A stretch of 64,000 bases of DNA from Streptomyces sp. NBC_00536 (GTDB lineage: Bacteria; Actinomycetota; Actinomycetes; Streptomycetales; Streptomycetaceae), in assembly GCF_036346295.1 (NCBI RefSeq), contig NZ_CP107819.1, positions 7,068,001-7,132,000 on the forward strand, read 5' to 3'. The position numbers were made by a program, and so were the translations under genes. Of this stretch, positions 41,813 to 50,284 are shown piece by piece (position 1 is the first letter of the stretch; the number at the start of each line of letters is the position of its first letter). Below the pieces are notes generated by a model. That model searched no databases. It saw only the letters and a program-made list of their open reading frames with translations, and was not told the DNA's origin.

Positions 41813-42738
41813 GCCGGGGGCAGCACATCCGCCCCCGGGCCGACGCCGACCCCGCGCGCGCCACCCTCCGGAAGGCCGCCGCGGAGAACTTCCCCGTCGC
41901 CCCCGCCTTCCTGCCCCGCGCCTGGCGCGACGGCCTGACCGCGGTCTACGGGTACGCCCGCCTGGTGGACGACATCGGCGACGGCGACCTCGCCCCCGGC
42001 GGCCGCGACGCCGAACTCCTGGGCCTCGACGCCGGGCAGAGCGACGACCGGACCGCCATGCTCGACGCCTTCGAAGCCGACCTGCGCCGGGTCTTCGCTG
42101 CCGCGGGCGGGGGCCCGCGCCACCCCCTGCTCCAGGCCCTGCGTCCCGTCGTACGCGCCCACGCGCTCACCCCCGAGCCCTTCCTCGGCCTCATCGAGGC
42201 CAACCGGCAGGACCAGCGGGTGTCCCGCTACGAGACCTACGACGACCTGCTCGCCTACTGCGAACTCTCCGCCAACCCGGTCGGCCGACTCGTGCTCTCC
42301 CTCACCGGGACCAGCACCCCCGAACGCGTGCGCCACTCCGACGCGATCTGCACCGCCCTGCAGATCGCCGAACACCTCCAGGACGTCACCGAGGACCTCG
42401 GCCGCGACCGGATCTACCTCCCGGCCCAGGACATGCGCCGGTTCCACGTCGCGGAGGCCGACCTGCGCGCCCCCGTCGCGAACGCCTCCGTCCGTTCCCT
42501 GATCGCGTTCGAATCCGAACGCGCCCGCCACCTCCTGAATGAAGGCACCCCCCTGGTGGGTAGCGTGCACGGCAGACTCCGGGTGCTGCTCGCGGGATTC
42601 GTGGGAGGCGGGCGCGCCGCCCTGAACGCCGTGGCCGCCGCCGGATTCGACGTGGCACCCGGCCCGCCCAAGCCCACCAAGAGCGGCCTGATCCGCGAGG
42701 TGGCCGCCGTCCTGCGCACAGCGCCGAGAAAGAGGTGA
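41809..42738 (+). CDS. hpnC: Squalene synthase-like HpnC (hydroxysqualene synthase)
   Basis: This 309-aa trans-isoprenyl head-to-head enzyme carries VYGYARLVDDIGDG (first Asp motif, residues 54-58) and QDVTEDLGRDRIYLP (second, near 192). The start of the mature homology is RKAAAENFPVAPAFLP, characteristic of HpnC. In the HpnCDE route HpnC turns presqualene diphosphate into hydroxysqualene. GTG 41809 overlaps a leader ORF stop, and the stop overlaps the hpnD start. Confidence 0.93.
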   Translation: MSRGQHIRPRADADPARATLRKAAAENFPVAPAFLPRAWRDGLTAVYGYARLVDDIGDGDLAPGGRDAELLGLDAGQSDDRTAMLDAFEADLRRVFAAAGGGPRHPLLQALRPVVRAHALTPEPFLGLIEANRQDQRVSRYETYDDLLAYCELSANPVGRLVLSLTGTSTPERVRHSDAICTALQIAEHLQDVTEDLGRDRIYLPAQDMRRFHVAEADLRAPVANASVRSLIAFESERARHLLNEGTPLVGSVHGRLRVLLAGFVGGGRAALNAVAAAGFDVAPGPPKPTKSGLIREVAAVLRTAPRKR

Positions 42739-43703
42739 GCCCGAACGTGGAGGGCCCCACGCACGCGTCCGCACCATCCGCCCCGTCGGCACCGGTACTC
42801 GCCGCCTACGGCTACTGCGAGGCCGTCACCGGCTCCCAGGCGCGCAACTTCGCGTACGGCATCAGGCTGCTGCCCACCGACAAGCGGCAGGCGATGTCGG
42901 CGCTGTACGCCTTCTCCCGCCGCGTCGACGACATCGGCGACGGGACACTCCCGCCCGAGGCCAAGTTCGCCCGGCTGGAGGAGACCCGCGCCCTGCTCGC
43001 CCGGGTCATCGAAGGCGCCGTCGACGAGGACGACACCGACCCGGTCGCCGTCGCCCTCGCCCACGCCGCCCGCCGCTTCCCCATCCCCCTCGGCGGACTC
43101 GACGAACTCATCGACGGCGTCCTGATGGACGTCCGCGGCGAGAGCTACGAGACCTGGGACGACCTCAAGGTCTACTGCCGGTGTGTCGCGGGCGCCATCG
43201 GCCGGCTCTCCCTCGGCGTGTTCGGCACCACCCCCGGCGCGCCCGACTCCGCGCGCGCGGGCGAGTACGCCGACACCCTCGGCCTCGCCCTGCAACTCAC
43301 CAACATCCTCCGGGACGTTCGCGAGGACGCGGGCAACGGGCGCACCTACCTGCCCGCCGAGGACCTCGCCAAGTTCGGCTGCTCCGACGGCTTCCACAGC
43401 GACCGGGCCCCCGCCGGAGCCGACTTCGCCGGCCTCGTCCACCACGAAGTGCGCCGCGCCCGCGCCCTGTTCGTCGAGGGCTACCGGCTGCTGCCCATGC
43501 TCGACCGGCGCAGCGGCGCCTGCGTGGCGGCCATGGCCGGGATCTACCGGCGCCTCCTCGACCGGATCGAGCGCGAGCCCGAAGCGGTGCTCCGCGGCCG
43601 CGTCTCGCTGCCGACCCACGAGAAGGCGTACGTCGCCGTGCGCGGCCTCTCGGGCCTCGACGCGCGGACCATCTCGCGCCAGAGCACCCGGAGGCGGCCC
43701 TGA
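42735..43703 (+). CDS. hpnD: Presqualene diphosphate synthase HpnD
   Basis: This 322-aa protein has both Asp-rich motifs, SRRVDDIGDG (residues 62-70) and NILRDVREDAGNGRTYLP (near 194). The N-terminus AYGYCEAVTGSQARNFAYGI and RLLPTDKRQAMSALYAF is the HpnD pattern. It condenses two farnesyl diphosphates to presqualene diphosphate. GTG 42735 overlaps the hpnC stop. Its TGA overlaps the ATG of a 31-codon linker ORF. Confidence 0.93.
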   Translation: MSPNVEGPTHASAPSAPSAPVLAAYGYCEAVTGSQARNFAYGIRLLPTDKRQAMSALYAFSRRVDDIGDGTLPPEAKFARLEETRALLARVIEGAVDEDDTDPVAVALAHAARRFPIPLGGLDELIDGVLMDVRGESYETWDDLKVYCRCVAGAIGRLSLGVFGTTPGAPDSARAGEYADTLGLALQLTNILRDVREDAGNGRTYLPAEDLAKFGCSDGFHSDRAPAGADFAGLVHHEVRRARALFVEGYRLLPMLDRRSGACVAAMAGIYRRLLDRIEREPEAVLRGRVSLPTHEKAYVAVRGLSGLDARTISRQSTRRRP

Positions 43704-43798
43704 TGGGAACCGGTACGCCCCGTAGCGGCGACCTGGCATCCGGCGCAACCCCTAGCCGCGACCCCGCGTCTAGCGGGGCGACGAAGGAGGATCAGTGA
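43703..43798 (+). other. 31-codon linker ORF bridging hpnD and hpnE
   Basis: The ATG overlaps the hpnD stop (TGATG) and the TGA overlaps the hpnE start (GTGA). The peptide reads MGTGTPRSGDLASGATPSRD then PASSGATKEDQ. A small CCCCGC/GCGGGG hairpin lies inside (43762-43778). A strong AAGGAGG before hpnE lies within the frame. It may be only a spacer. Confidence 0.35.
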
Positions 43799-45168
43799 CC
43801 GCAGACCGAGCGGTGGTCATCGGCGGCGGCCTCGCCGGAGTGAGCGCCGCGCTGCAGCTCGCCGACGCCGGAACGCGCGTGACCCTGCTGGAGGGCCGCC
43901 CCCGGCTCGGCGGGCTCGCCTTCTCCTTCAAGCGCGGCGACCTCGACGTCGACAACGGCCAGCACGTCTACCTGCGCTGCTGCACCGCCTACCGGTGGTT
44001 CCTCGACCGGATCGACGGCGCGCACCTCGCCCCGCTCCAGGACCGGCTCGACGTACCCGTCCTCGACGTCGCGCACCCCGGCGGACCCCGGCTCGGACGG
44101 CTGCGCCGCAGCGCCCTGCCCGTCCCCCTGCACCTCGCCGGATCGCTGGCCCGCTACCCGCACCTCTCCCTCGCCGAACGTGCGAGCGTCGGGCGCGCCG
44201 CCCTCGCGCTGCGCCGCCTGGACCCGGCCGACCCGGCCCTCGACGGGCTGGACTTCGCGACCTGGCTCGGCCGCTACGGCCAGTCCCCGCGCACCATCGA
44301 AGCGCTGTGGGACCTCGTCGGCATCGCCACCCTGAACGCCACCGCCGAGCAGTCCTCCCTCGGGCTGGCCGCCATGGTCTTCAAGACCGGGCTGCTCTCC
44401 GAGAACGGCGCCGCCGACATCGGCTGGGCCCGGGTCCCGCTCGGCGAACTCCACGACACCCTCGCCCGCAAGGCCCTCGACGCGGCCGGCGTGCACACCG
44501 AACTGCGCACCCGGGTCACCGACATCACCCGCACCCCCGAGGGCGGCTGGAGCGTCGGCACCGAGGACCGGAGCATCGACGCGGACACCGTCGTCCTCGC
44601 CGTCCCGCAGCGCGAAGCCCACGGCCTGCTGCCCCCCGGCGCCCTGGAAGACGCCGACAAGCTCCTCGACATCGGCACCGCGCCCATCCTCAACGTCCAC
44701 GTCGTCTACGACCGCAAGGTGCTCAAGCAGCCGTTCTTCGCGGCCCTCGGCTCCCCGGTCCAGTGGGTCTTCGACCGGACCGACAGCTCCGGCCTGGCCG
44801 ACGGCGGCCAGTACCTGGCCCTGTCCCAGTCCGTCGCCCACGACGACATCGACGAACCCGTCTCGGTGCTGCGCGCGAAGTACCTGCCCGAACTGGAGCG
44901 GCTGCTGCCCGCCGCCCGCGGCGCCAAGGTCCGCGACTTCTTCGTCACCCGGGAGCGGACGGCCACGTTCGCCCCCACGCCCGGCGTCGGCCGGCTGCGA
45001 CCGGCGGCCCGGACCGACGCGCCCGGGCTGTACCTGGCCGGCGCGTGGACCGCCACCGGCTGGCCCGCCACCATGGAGAGCGCCGTCCGGAGCGGACTGA
45101 GCGCGGCCCACGCCGCACTCGACGCCCTCGGCCGCCCCCGCGAACACCCGCTGCAGGAGGCGGCATGA
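43795..45168 (+). CDS. hpnE: Hydroxysqualene dehydroxylase HpnE
   Basis: This 457-aa FAD-dependent amine-oxidase-fold protein starts with AVVIGGGLAGVSAALQLADA (Rossmann fold) and RPRLGGLAFSFKRGDLDVDN, followed by GQHVYLRCC. LYLAGAWTATGWPATMESA is the C-terminal FAD motif. It reduces hydroxysqualene to squalene, completing the HpnCDE route. The RBS AAGGAGG is strong. The stop overlaps the start of the prenyl synthase gene (ATGA). Confidence 0.92.
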   Translation: MTADRAVVIGGGLAGVSAALQLADAGTRVTLLEGRPRLGGLAFSFKRGDLDVDNGQHVYLRCCTAYRWFLDRIDGAHLAPLQDRLDVPVLDVAHPGGPRLGRLRRSALPVPLHLAGSLARYPHLSLAERASVGRAALALRRLDPADPALDGLDFATWLGRYGQSPRTIEALWDLVGIATLNATAEQSSLGLAAMVFKTGLLSENGAADIGWARVPLGELHDTLARKALDAAGVHTELRTRVTDITRTPEGGWSVGTEDRSIDADTVVLAVPQREAHGLLPPGALEDADKLLDIGTAPILNVHVVYDRKVLKQPFFAALGSPVQWVFDRTDSSGLADGGQYLALSQSVAHDDIDEPVSVLRAKYLPELERLLPAARGAKVRDFFVTRERTATFAPTPGVGRLRPAARTDAPGLYLAGAWTATGWPATMESAVRSGLSAAHAALDALGRPREHPLQEAA

Positions 45169-46337
45169 CGATCACCAGCACGACCGGTACCGCACGTACA
45201 GGAACCAGAGGAGAGCCAGTGAACCCGGGGAACCCGGCTGTCGGGAGCGCCGAGCAGGCCGAGGGCGCGGCGAGCGCCGCGGGCGCGGCCCGTGACGGCG
45301 CGGAGAAGACGGACACCGTCGCGCTCCTGGAGCGCGGCCGCACCCTGTCGACTCCCGTCCTGCGCGCGGCCGTCGAGCGGCTCGCACCGCCCATGGACAC
45401 CGTCGCCGCCTACCACTTCGGCTGGATCGACGCCCAGGGCAACCCGGCGGACGGCGACGGCGGCAAGGCCGTGCGCCCCGCGCTCGCGCTGCTCTCCGCC
45501 GAGGCGGCGGGCGCCGCGGCCGAGGTCGGCATCCCCGGCGCGGTCGCCGTCGAGCTGGTGCACAACTTCTCGCTGCTGCACGACGACCTGATGGACGGCG
45601 ACGAGCAGCGCCGCCACCGCGACACGGTGTGGAAGGTGCACGGCCCCGCGCTGGCGATCCTCGTCGGCGACGCGCTGTTCGCCCTCGCCAACGAGGTCCT
45701 GCTGGAACTGGGCACCGTGGACGCCGGGCGCGCCGCGCTCCGGCTGACCACCGCCAGCCGCAAGCTGATCGACGGTCAGGCCCAGGACATCTCCTACGAG
45801 CACCGCGAGCGCGTCAGCGTCGAGGAATGCCTGGAGATGGAGGGCAACAAGACCGGCGCGCTGCTCGCCTGCGCGGTCTCCATCGGCGCGGTGCTCGGCG
45901 GCGCCGACGACCGTACGGCCGACAAGCTGGAGGAGTACGGCTACCACCTCGGCCTCGCCTTCCAGGCCGTTGACGACCTGCTCGGCATCTGGGGCGACCC
46001 CGAGGCCACCGGCAAGCAGACCTGGAGCGACCTGCGCCAGCGCAAGAAGTCCCTGCCCGTGGTCGCCGCGCTCGCCGCGGGCGGCCCGGCCTCCCTTGAA
46101 CTGGCGCAGCTCCTCGCCGCGGACGCCAAGAGCAACGACTTCGAGAACTTCTCGGAGGAGGAGTTCGCGGCCCGCGCCGCGCTCATCGAGGCGGCGGGCG
46201 GCCGGCAGTGGACCGCCGACGAGGCGCGCCGCCAGCACGTGATCGCCGTCAAGGCGCTCGACGACGTGGACATGCCCCAGCGGGTGCGCGACCAGCTCGT
46301 CGCCCTCGCCGACTTCGTCGTCGTGCGCAAGAGGTGA
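45165..46337 (+). CDS. Polyprenyl diphosphate synthase (farnesyl/geranylgeranyl type)
   Basis: This 390-aa trans-prenyl synthase has the first Asp-rich motif in HNFSLLHDDLMDGDEQRR (DDxxD) and the second in LAFQAVDDLLGIWGD. GKAVRPALALL and GNKTGALLACAVS are family blocks. It supplies farnesyl diphosphate for HpnD, or a longer chain; chain length cannot be read reliably. Two starts have good RBSs, ATG 45165 (GGAGG, overlapping hpnE) and GTG 45219 (AGGAG). The first adds an 18-residue Thr-rich lead. Confidence 0.9.
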   Translation: MTITSTTGTARTGTRGEPVNPGNPAVGSAEQAEGAASAAGAARDGAEKTDTVALLERGRTLSTPVLRAAVERLAPPMDTVAAYHFGWIDAQGNPADGDGGKAVRPALALLSAEAAGAAAEVGIPGAVAVELVHNFSLLHDDLMDGDEQRRHRDTVWKVHGPALAILVGDALFALANEVLLELGTVDAGRAALRLTTASRKLIDGQAQDISYEHRERVSVEECLEMEGNKTGALLACAVSIGAVLGGADDRTADKLEEYGYHLGLAFQAVDDLLGIWGDPEATGKQTWSDLRQRKKSLPVVAALAAGGPASLELAQLLAADAKSNDFENFSEEEFAARAALIEAAGGRQWTADEARRQHVIAVKALDDVDMPQRVRDQLVALADFVVVRKR

Positions 46338-46458
46338 TCGCCACCCGTACGCGGATATGACGCGCAAGTCGCCGGCCGGCGCCGCTTCCCACGGGAGCGC
46401 GCACCGGCCGACGGCGGACCCCAGCACAGCAGAGGACACTGCCACGTAAGGGGAAGCC

Positions 46459-48564
46459 ATGACAGCGACGACCGACGGCGGTGCCGGGGACTGCGGCACC
46501 GACTCGGGCAGCGACACCGCACCACCGGTCCGCCCGGAGCGGACCGGGCCACCCGGGCCACCCGGGCCACCGGGCCACCGGGCCGCGGCGCGGACCACCG
46601 ACGTCCGCGTCGAGGAGGCCACCGACGCGCGCGTCAAGGAGGCCACCGACGCGCGCGTCAAGGAGGCCACGGACGCGCGCGTCCGGGAGGCCGCCGACCG
46701 GGCCACCCGCGATCTGCTGGACCGCCAGGACCCCGAGGGCTGGTGGAAGGGCGACCTGGAGACGAACGTCACCATGGACGCCGAGGACCTGCTCCTGCGG
46801 CAGTTCCTCGGCGTGCAGGACGAGGCCACCACCCGGGCCGCCGGCCTGTTCATCCGCGGCGAGCAGGGCCCCGACGGCACGTGGGCCACCTTCCACGGCG
46901 GCCCGCCCGACCTCTCCGCCACCATCGAGGCGTACGTCGCCCTGCGCCTGGCCGGTGACGGCCCGGACGCGGCGCACATGGCCCGCGCCTCGGCCTGGAT
47001 CCGGGCCCACGGCGGGATCGCCGCCGCCCGCGTGTTCACCCGGATCTGGCTGGCCCTGTTCGGCTGGTGGAGCTGGGACCACCTGCCCGAACTCCCGCCC
47101 GAGCTGGTGTTCCTGCCCAAGTGGGTGCCGCTCAACATCTACGACTTCGGCTGCTGGGCCCGCCAGACCATCGTGCCGCTGACGATCGTCTCCGCCCAGC
47201 GGCCGGTCCGCCCGGCGCCCTTCGCCCTCGACGAACTGCACACCGACGCGCGGGACCCGTACCCCGTCCGCCACCTGGCCCGCCTCGCCAGCTGGGACGG
47301 CGCGTTCCAGCGCATGGACAAGGCCCTGCACCTCTACCGCAGGCTCGCCCCGCGCCGCCTGCGCAAGGCCGCCATGGACGCGGCCGCCCGCTGGATCATC
47401 GAACGCCAGGAGAACGACGGCTGCTGGGGCGGCATCCAGCCGCCCGCCGTGTACTCCGTCATCGCGCTGCACCTGCTCGGCTACGACCTGCGCCATCCGG
47501 TGATGCGCGCCGGGCTGGAGTCCCTCGACCGGTTCGCGGTGTGGCGCGAGGACGGCGCGCGGATGATCGAGGCCTGCCAGTCCCCGGTCTGGGACACCTG
47601 TCTCGCCGCGATCGCGCTCGCCGACGCGGGCCTGGCACCCGATCACCCGGCCCTGGTCAAGGCCGCGGACTGGATGCTCGGCGAGGAGATCGTCCGCAGC
47701 GGCGACTGGGCCGTGAAACGGCCCGGACTCGCCCCCGGAGGCTGGGCGTTCGAGTTCCACAACGACAACTACCCGGACATCGACGACACCGCCGAGGTCG
47801 TGCTCGCGCTGCGCCGGATCCGCCACCCCGACCCGGCCCGGCTGGAGGCGGCCGTGGCCCGCGGGGTGTCCTGGAACCTCGGCATGCAGTCCCGCAACGG
47901 GGCCTGGGGGGCCTTCGACGCCGACAACACGAGTGTGCTGCCGAACCGGCTGCCGTTCTGCGACTTCGGCGAGGTCATCGACCCGCCCTCCGCCGATGTC
48001 ACCGCCCACGTCGTGGAGATGCTCGCCGTCGAGGGCAAGGCCGCGGACCCCCGCACCCGGCGCGGCATCGCCTGGCTGCTCGCCGAACAGGAGCCCGGCG
48101 GAGCCTGGTTCGGCCGCTGGGGCACCAACTACGTCTACGGCACCGGCTCGGTGGTGCCCGCGCTCACCGCCGCCGGGATGCCGCTGGGTCATCCCGCGAT
48201 CCGGCGCGCGGTGGCCTGGCTGGAGACCGTACAGAACGAGGACGGCGGCTGGGGCGAGGACCAGCGCTCCTACCAGGACCCGTCGTGGGCCGGGCGGGGC
48301 GCCTCCACCGCCTCGCAGACCGCGTGGGCGCTGATGGCCCTGCTCTCAGCCGGCGAGCGCGAGACCGGGGCCGTACGGCGCGGGATCGCCTACCTGGTGG
48401 AGACCCAGCGGGCCGACGGCACCTGGGACGAGCCCTACTTCACCGGCACCGGCTTCCCCTGGGACTTCTCCATCAACTACCACCTCTACCGGCAGGTGTT
48501 CCCGCTCACCGCCCTCGGCCGCTACCTGTACGGCGAACCCTTCGCGGAGAGGAATTCCCGATGA
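46459..48564 (+). CDS. shc: Squalene-hopene cyclase
   Basis: This 701-aa class II triterpene cyclase turns squalene into hopene. The catalytic D-x-DD motif is YPDIDDTAEVV (Asp440-Ile-Asp442-Asp443). QW repeats are visible: QDPEGWWKGDLE, QENDGCWGG, QSRNGAWGAFD, QNEDGGWGED and QRADGTWDE. The roughly 55 N-terminal residues are unusual: a Pro/Gly run and four 8-residue repeats (ATDARVKE type). In the 121-bp gap before it I see only an RBS-like GGGGAAG. The stop overlaps hpnG (ATGA). Confidence 0.95.
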   Translation: MTATTDGGAGDCGTDSGSDTAPPVRPERTGPPGPPGPPGHRAAARTTDVRVEEATDARVKEATDARVKEATDARVREAADRATRDLLDRQDPEGWWKGDLETNVTMDAEDLLLRQFLGVQDEATTRAAGLFIRGEQGPDGTWATFHGGPPDLSATIEAYVALRLAGDGPDAAHMARASAWIRAHGGIAAARVFTRIWLALFGWWSWDHLPELPPELVFLPKWVPLNIYDFGCWARQTIVPLTIVSAQRPVRPAPFALDELHTDARDPYPVRHLARLASWDGAFQRMDKALHLYRRLAPRRLRKAAMDAAARWIIERQENDGCWGGIQPPAVYSVIALHLLGYDLRHPVMRAGLESLDRFAVWREDGARMIEACQSPVWDTCLAAIALADAGLAPDHPALVKAADWMLGEEIVRSGDWAVKRPGLAPGGWAFEFHNDNYPDIDDTAEVVLALRRIRHPDPARLEAAVARGVSWNLGMQSRNGAWGAFDADNTSVLPNRLPFCDFGEVIDPPSADVTAHVVEMLAVEGKAADPRTRRGIAWLLAEQEPGGAWFGRWGTNYVYGTGSVVPALTAAGMPLGHPAIRRAVAWLETVQNEDGGWGEDQRSYQDPSWAGRGASTASQTAWALMALLSAGERETGAVRRGIAYLVETQRADGTWDEPYFTGTGFPWDFSINYHLYRQVFPLTALGRYLYGEPFAERNSR
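46594..46689 (+). repeat. Four 24-bp tandem repeats inside shc
   Basis: Units start at 46594, 46618, 46642 and 46666 and encode TTDVRVEE, ATDARVKE, ATDARVKE and ATDARVRE. The two middle copies are identical. A GGGCCACC repeat run lies directly upstream (46548-46583). Confidence 0.85.
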
Positions 48565-49247
48565 CAGGGCGGCCGGCGCGGCCCGGAGCCGGGGCCGCGG
48601 AACCCGGACCGGCCGCCCCCCTCCTCATCGCCTGCGCCCTGCGCATCGAAGAGCTGGCCCTGCGCAGCCGCCGCGACCGCGGCGCGCCCGAGGAGCACGC
48701 GGTCCTGCGCACCGGCATGGGCCCGCGCGCCGCCGAGCGGGCCGTGGCCCGCGCGCTGGCCGCACCCCGGATGAGCGGGGCGGCCGTACTCGCCACCGGG
48801 TTCTGCGCCGGGCTCGTCCCGGGCATGCACCCCGGCGACCTCGTGGTCGCCGAGGAGACCAGGGACCCGCGCGGCGCCGTCGGCTGCCTCGCCGCCGGGC
48901 CCCTCGCCGAGGCGCTGGCCCGGGCGGCACCCGGCCGGACCGTCCACACCGGCCCCCTGATCGGCTCCGACCACGTCGTCCGCGGCCAGGAGCGCGCCCA
49001 TTTGCGCGCCACCGGCGCCATCGCGGTCGACATGGAATCGGCGGCCACCCTCTGGACCGCCGCGCACACGGGGGACCACGCCGGGCTCCGCCCGGTTGCG
49101 GCCGTCCGGGTGATCGTGGACGCTCCGGAGCATGAGCTCGTCCGTATCGGCACCGTACGCGGTGGAATATCGGCTTTCCGCGTATTGCGTGCGGTACTGC
49201 CCGCATTTTATGAATGGCACCGTTCTTCGCTGCTCCCCAGGAGGTGA
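48561..49247 (+). CDS. hpnG: Nucleosidase/phosphorylase HpnG
   Basis: This 228-aa protein of the purine nucleoside phosphorylase superfamily removes adenine from adenosylhopane to give ribosylhopane. Motifs are LLIACALRIEELALRSR, VLATGFCAGLVPGMHPGDLV and the substrate-binding AVDMESAATLW. It lies between shc and hpnH, as expected for side-chain synthesis. It starts with ATG 48561, overlapping the shc stop. The hpnH RBS spans its stop codon. Confidence 0.88.
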   Translation: MTGRPARPGAGAAEPGPAAPLLIACALRIEELALRSRRDRGAPEEHAVLRTGMGPRAAERAVARALAAPRMSGAAVLATGFCAGLVPGMHPGDLVVAEETRDPRGAVGCLAAGPLAEALARAAPGRTVHTGPLIGSDHVVRGQERAHLRATGAIAVDMESAATLWTAAHTGDHAGLRPVAAVRVIVDAPEHELVRIGTVRGGISAFRVLRAVLPAFYEWHRSSLLPRR

Positions 49248-49252
49248 GCCAG

Positions 49253-50284
49253 ATGGCCATGCCGTTGCGACAGTCCATCAGGGTCGGGACGTATCTCATC
49301 GAACAGAAGCTCCGCAAGCGTGAGAAGTTCCCGCTCATCGTCGAGCTGGAACCGCTCTACGCCTGCAACCTGGCCTGCGAGGGGTGCGGGAAGATCCAGC
49401 ACCCGGCCGGGGTGCTCAAGCAGCGCATGCCGGTGGCCCAGGCGGTCGGCGCCGTACTGGAGTCCGGCGCGCCCATGGTGTCCATCGCGGGCGGCGAGCC
49501 CCTGATGCACCCGCAGATCCACGAGATCGTGCGGCAGTTGGTGGCGAAGCGGAAGTACGTGTTCCTGTGCACCAACGCGATGCTGCTCCGCAAGAAGATG
49601 GCGAAGTTCACCCCGTCGCCCTACTTCGCCTTCGCCGTCCACATCGACGGCCTGCGCGAACGGCACGACGAATCCGTCGCGAAGGAAGGCGTCTTCGACG
49701 AGGCCGTCGCGGCCATCAAGGAAGCGAAGAAGCGCGGGTTCCGGGTGACCACGAACTCCACCTTCTTCAACACCGACACCCCGCAGACCATCATCGAGGT
49801 GCTCAACTACCTCAATGACGACCTCCAGGTCGACGAGATGATGATCTCGCCCGCCTATGCCTACGAAAAGGCCCCCGACCAGGAACACTTCCTGGGCGTC
49901 GAACAGACCCGGGAACTCTTCCGCAAGGCATTCTCGGGCGGAAACCGGCGCCGCTGGCGGCTGAACCACTCCCCGCTCTTCCTGGACTTCCTGGAAGGCA
50001 AGGCCGATTTCCCCTGCACCGCCTGGGCCATTCCCAACTACTCGCTCTTCGGCTGGCAGCGCCCCTGCTATCTGATGAGCGACGGGTACGTGCCGACGTA
50101 CCGGGAACTGATCGAGGAGACCGACTGGAGCAAGTACGGCCGCGGAAAGGACCCGCGCTGCGCGAATTGCATGGCGCACTGCGGGTACGAACCCACCGCC
50201 GTCCTCGCCACCATGGGCTCGCTCAAGGAATCCCTGCGGGCGGCCCGGGAGACGGTGGGGGGCAACTGGGAGAAGCGGGTATGA
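49253..50284 (+). CDS. hpnH: Radical SAM adenosylhopane synthase HpnH
   Basis: This 343-aa radical SAM enzyme has Cys38-x3-Cys42-x2-Cys45 in YACNLACEGCGKIQHPAG. GGEPLMHPQIHEIV is the SAM-binding GGE motif. C-terminal cysteines (DPRCANCMAHCGYEPTAV) are typical of HpnH. It joins a 5'-deoxyadenosyl group to hopene. ATG 49253 has AGGAGG upstream that includes the hpnG stop. The stop overlaps the aminotransferase start (ATGA), with no ispG or dxs between. Confidence 0.94.
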   Translation: MAMPLRQSIRVGTYLIEQKLRKREKFPLIVELEPLYACNLACEGCGKIQHPAGVLKQRMPVAQAVGAVLESGAPMVSIAGGEPLMHPQIHEIVRQLVAKRKYVFLCTNAMLLRKKMAKFTPSPYFAFAVHIDGLRERHDESVAKEGVFDEAVAAIKEAKKRGFRVTTNSTFFNTDTPQTIIEVLNYLNDDLQVDEMMISPAYAYEKAPDQEHFLGVEQTRELFRKAFSGGNRRRWRLNHSPLFLDFLEGKADFPCTAWAIPNYSLFGWQRPCYLMSDGYVPTYRELIEETDWSKYGRGKDPRCANCMAHCGYEPTAVLATMGSLKESLRAARETVGGNWEKRV

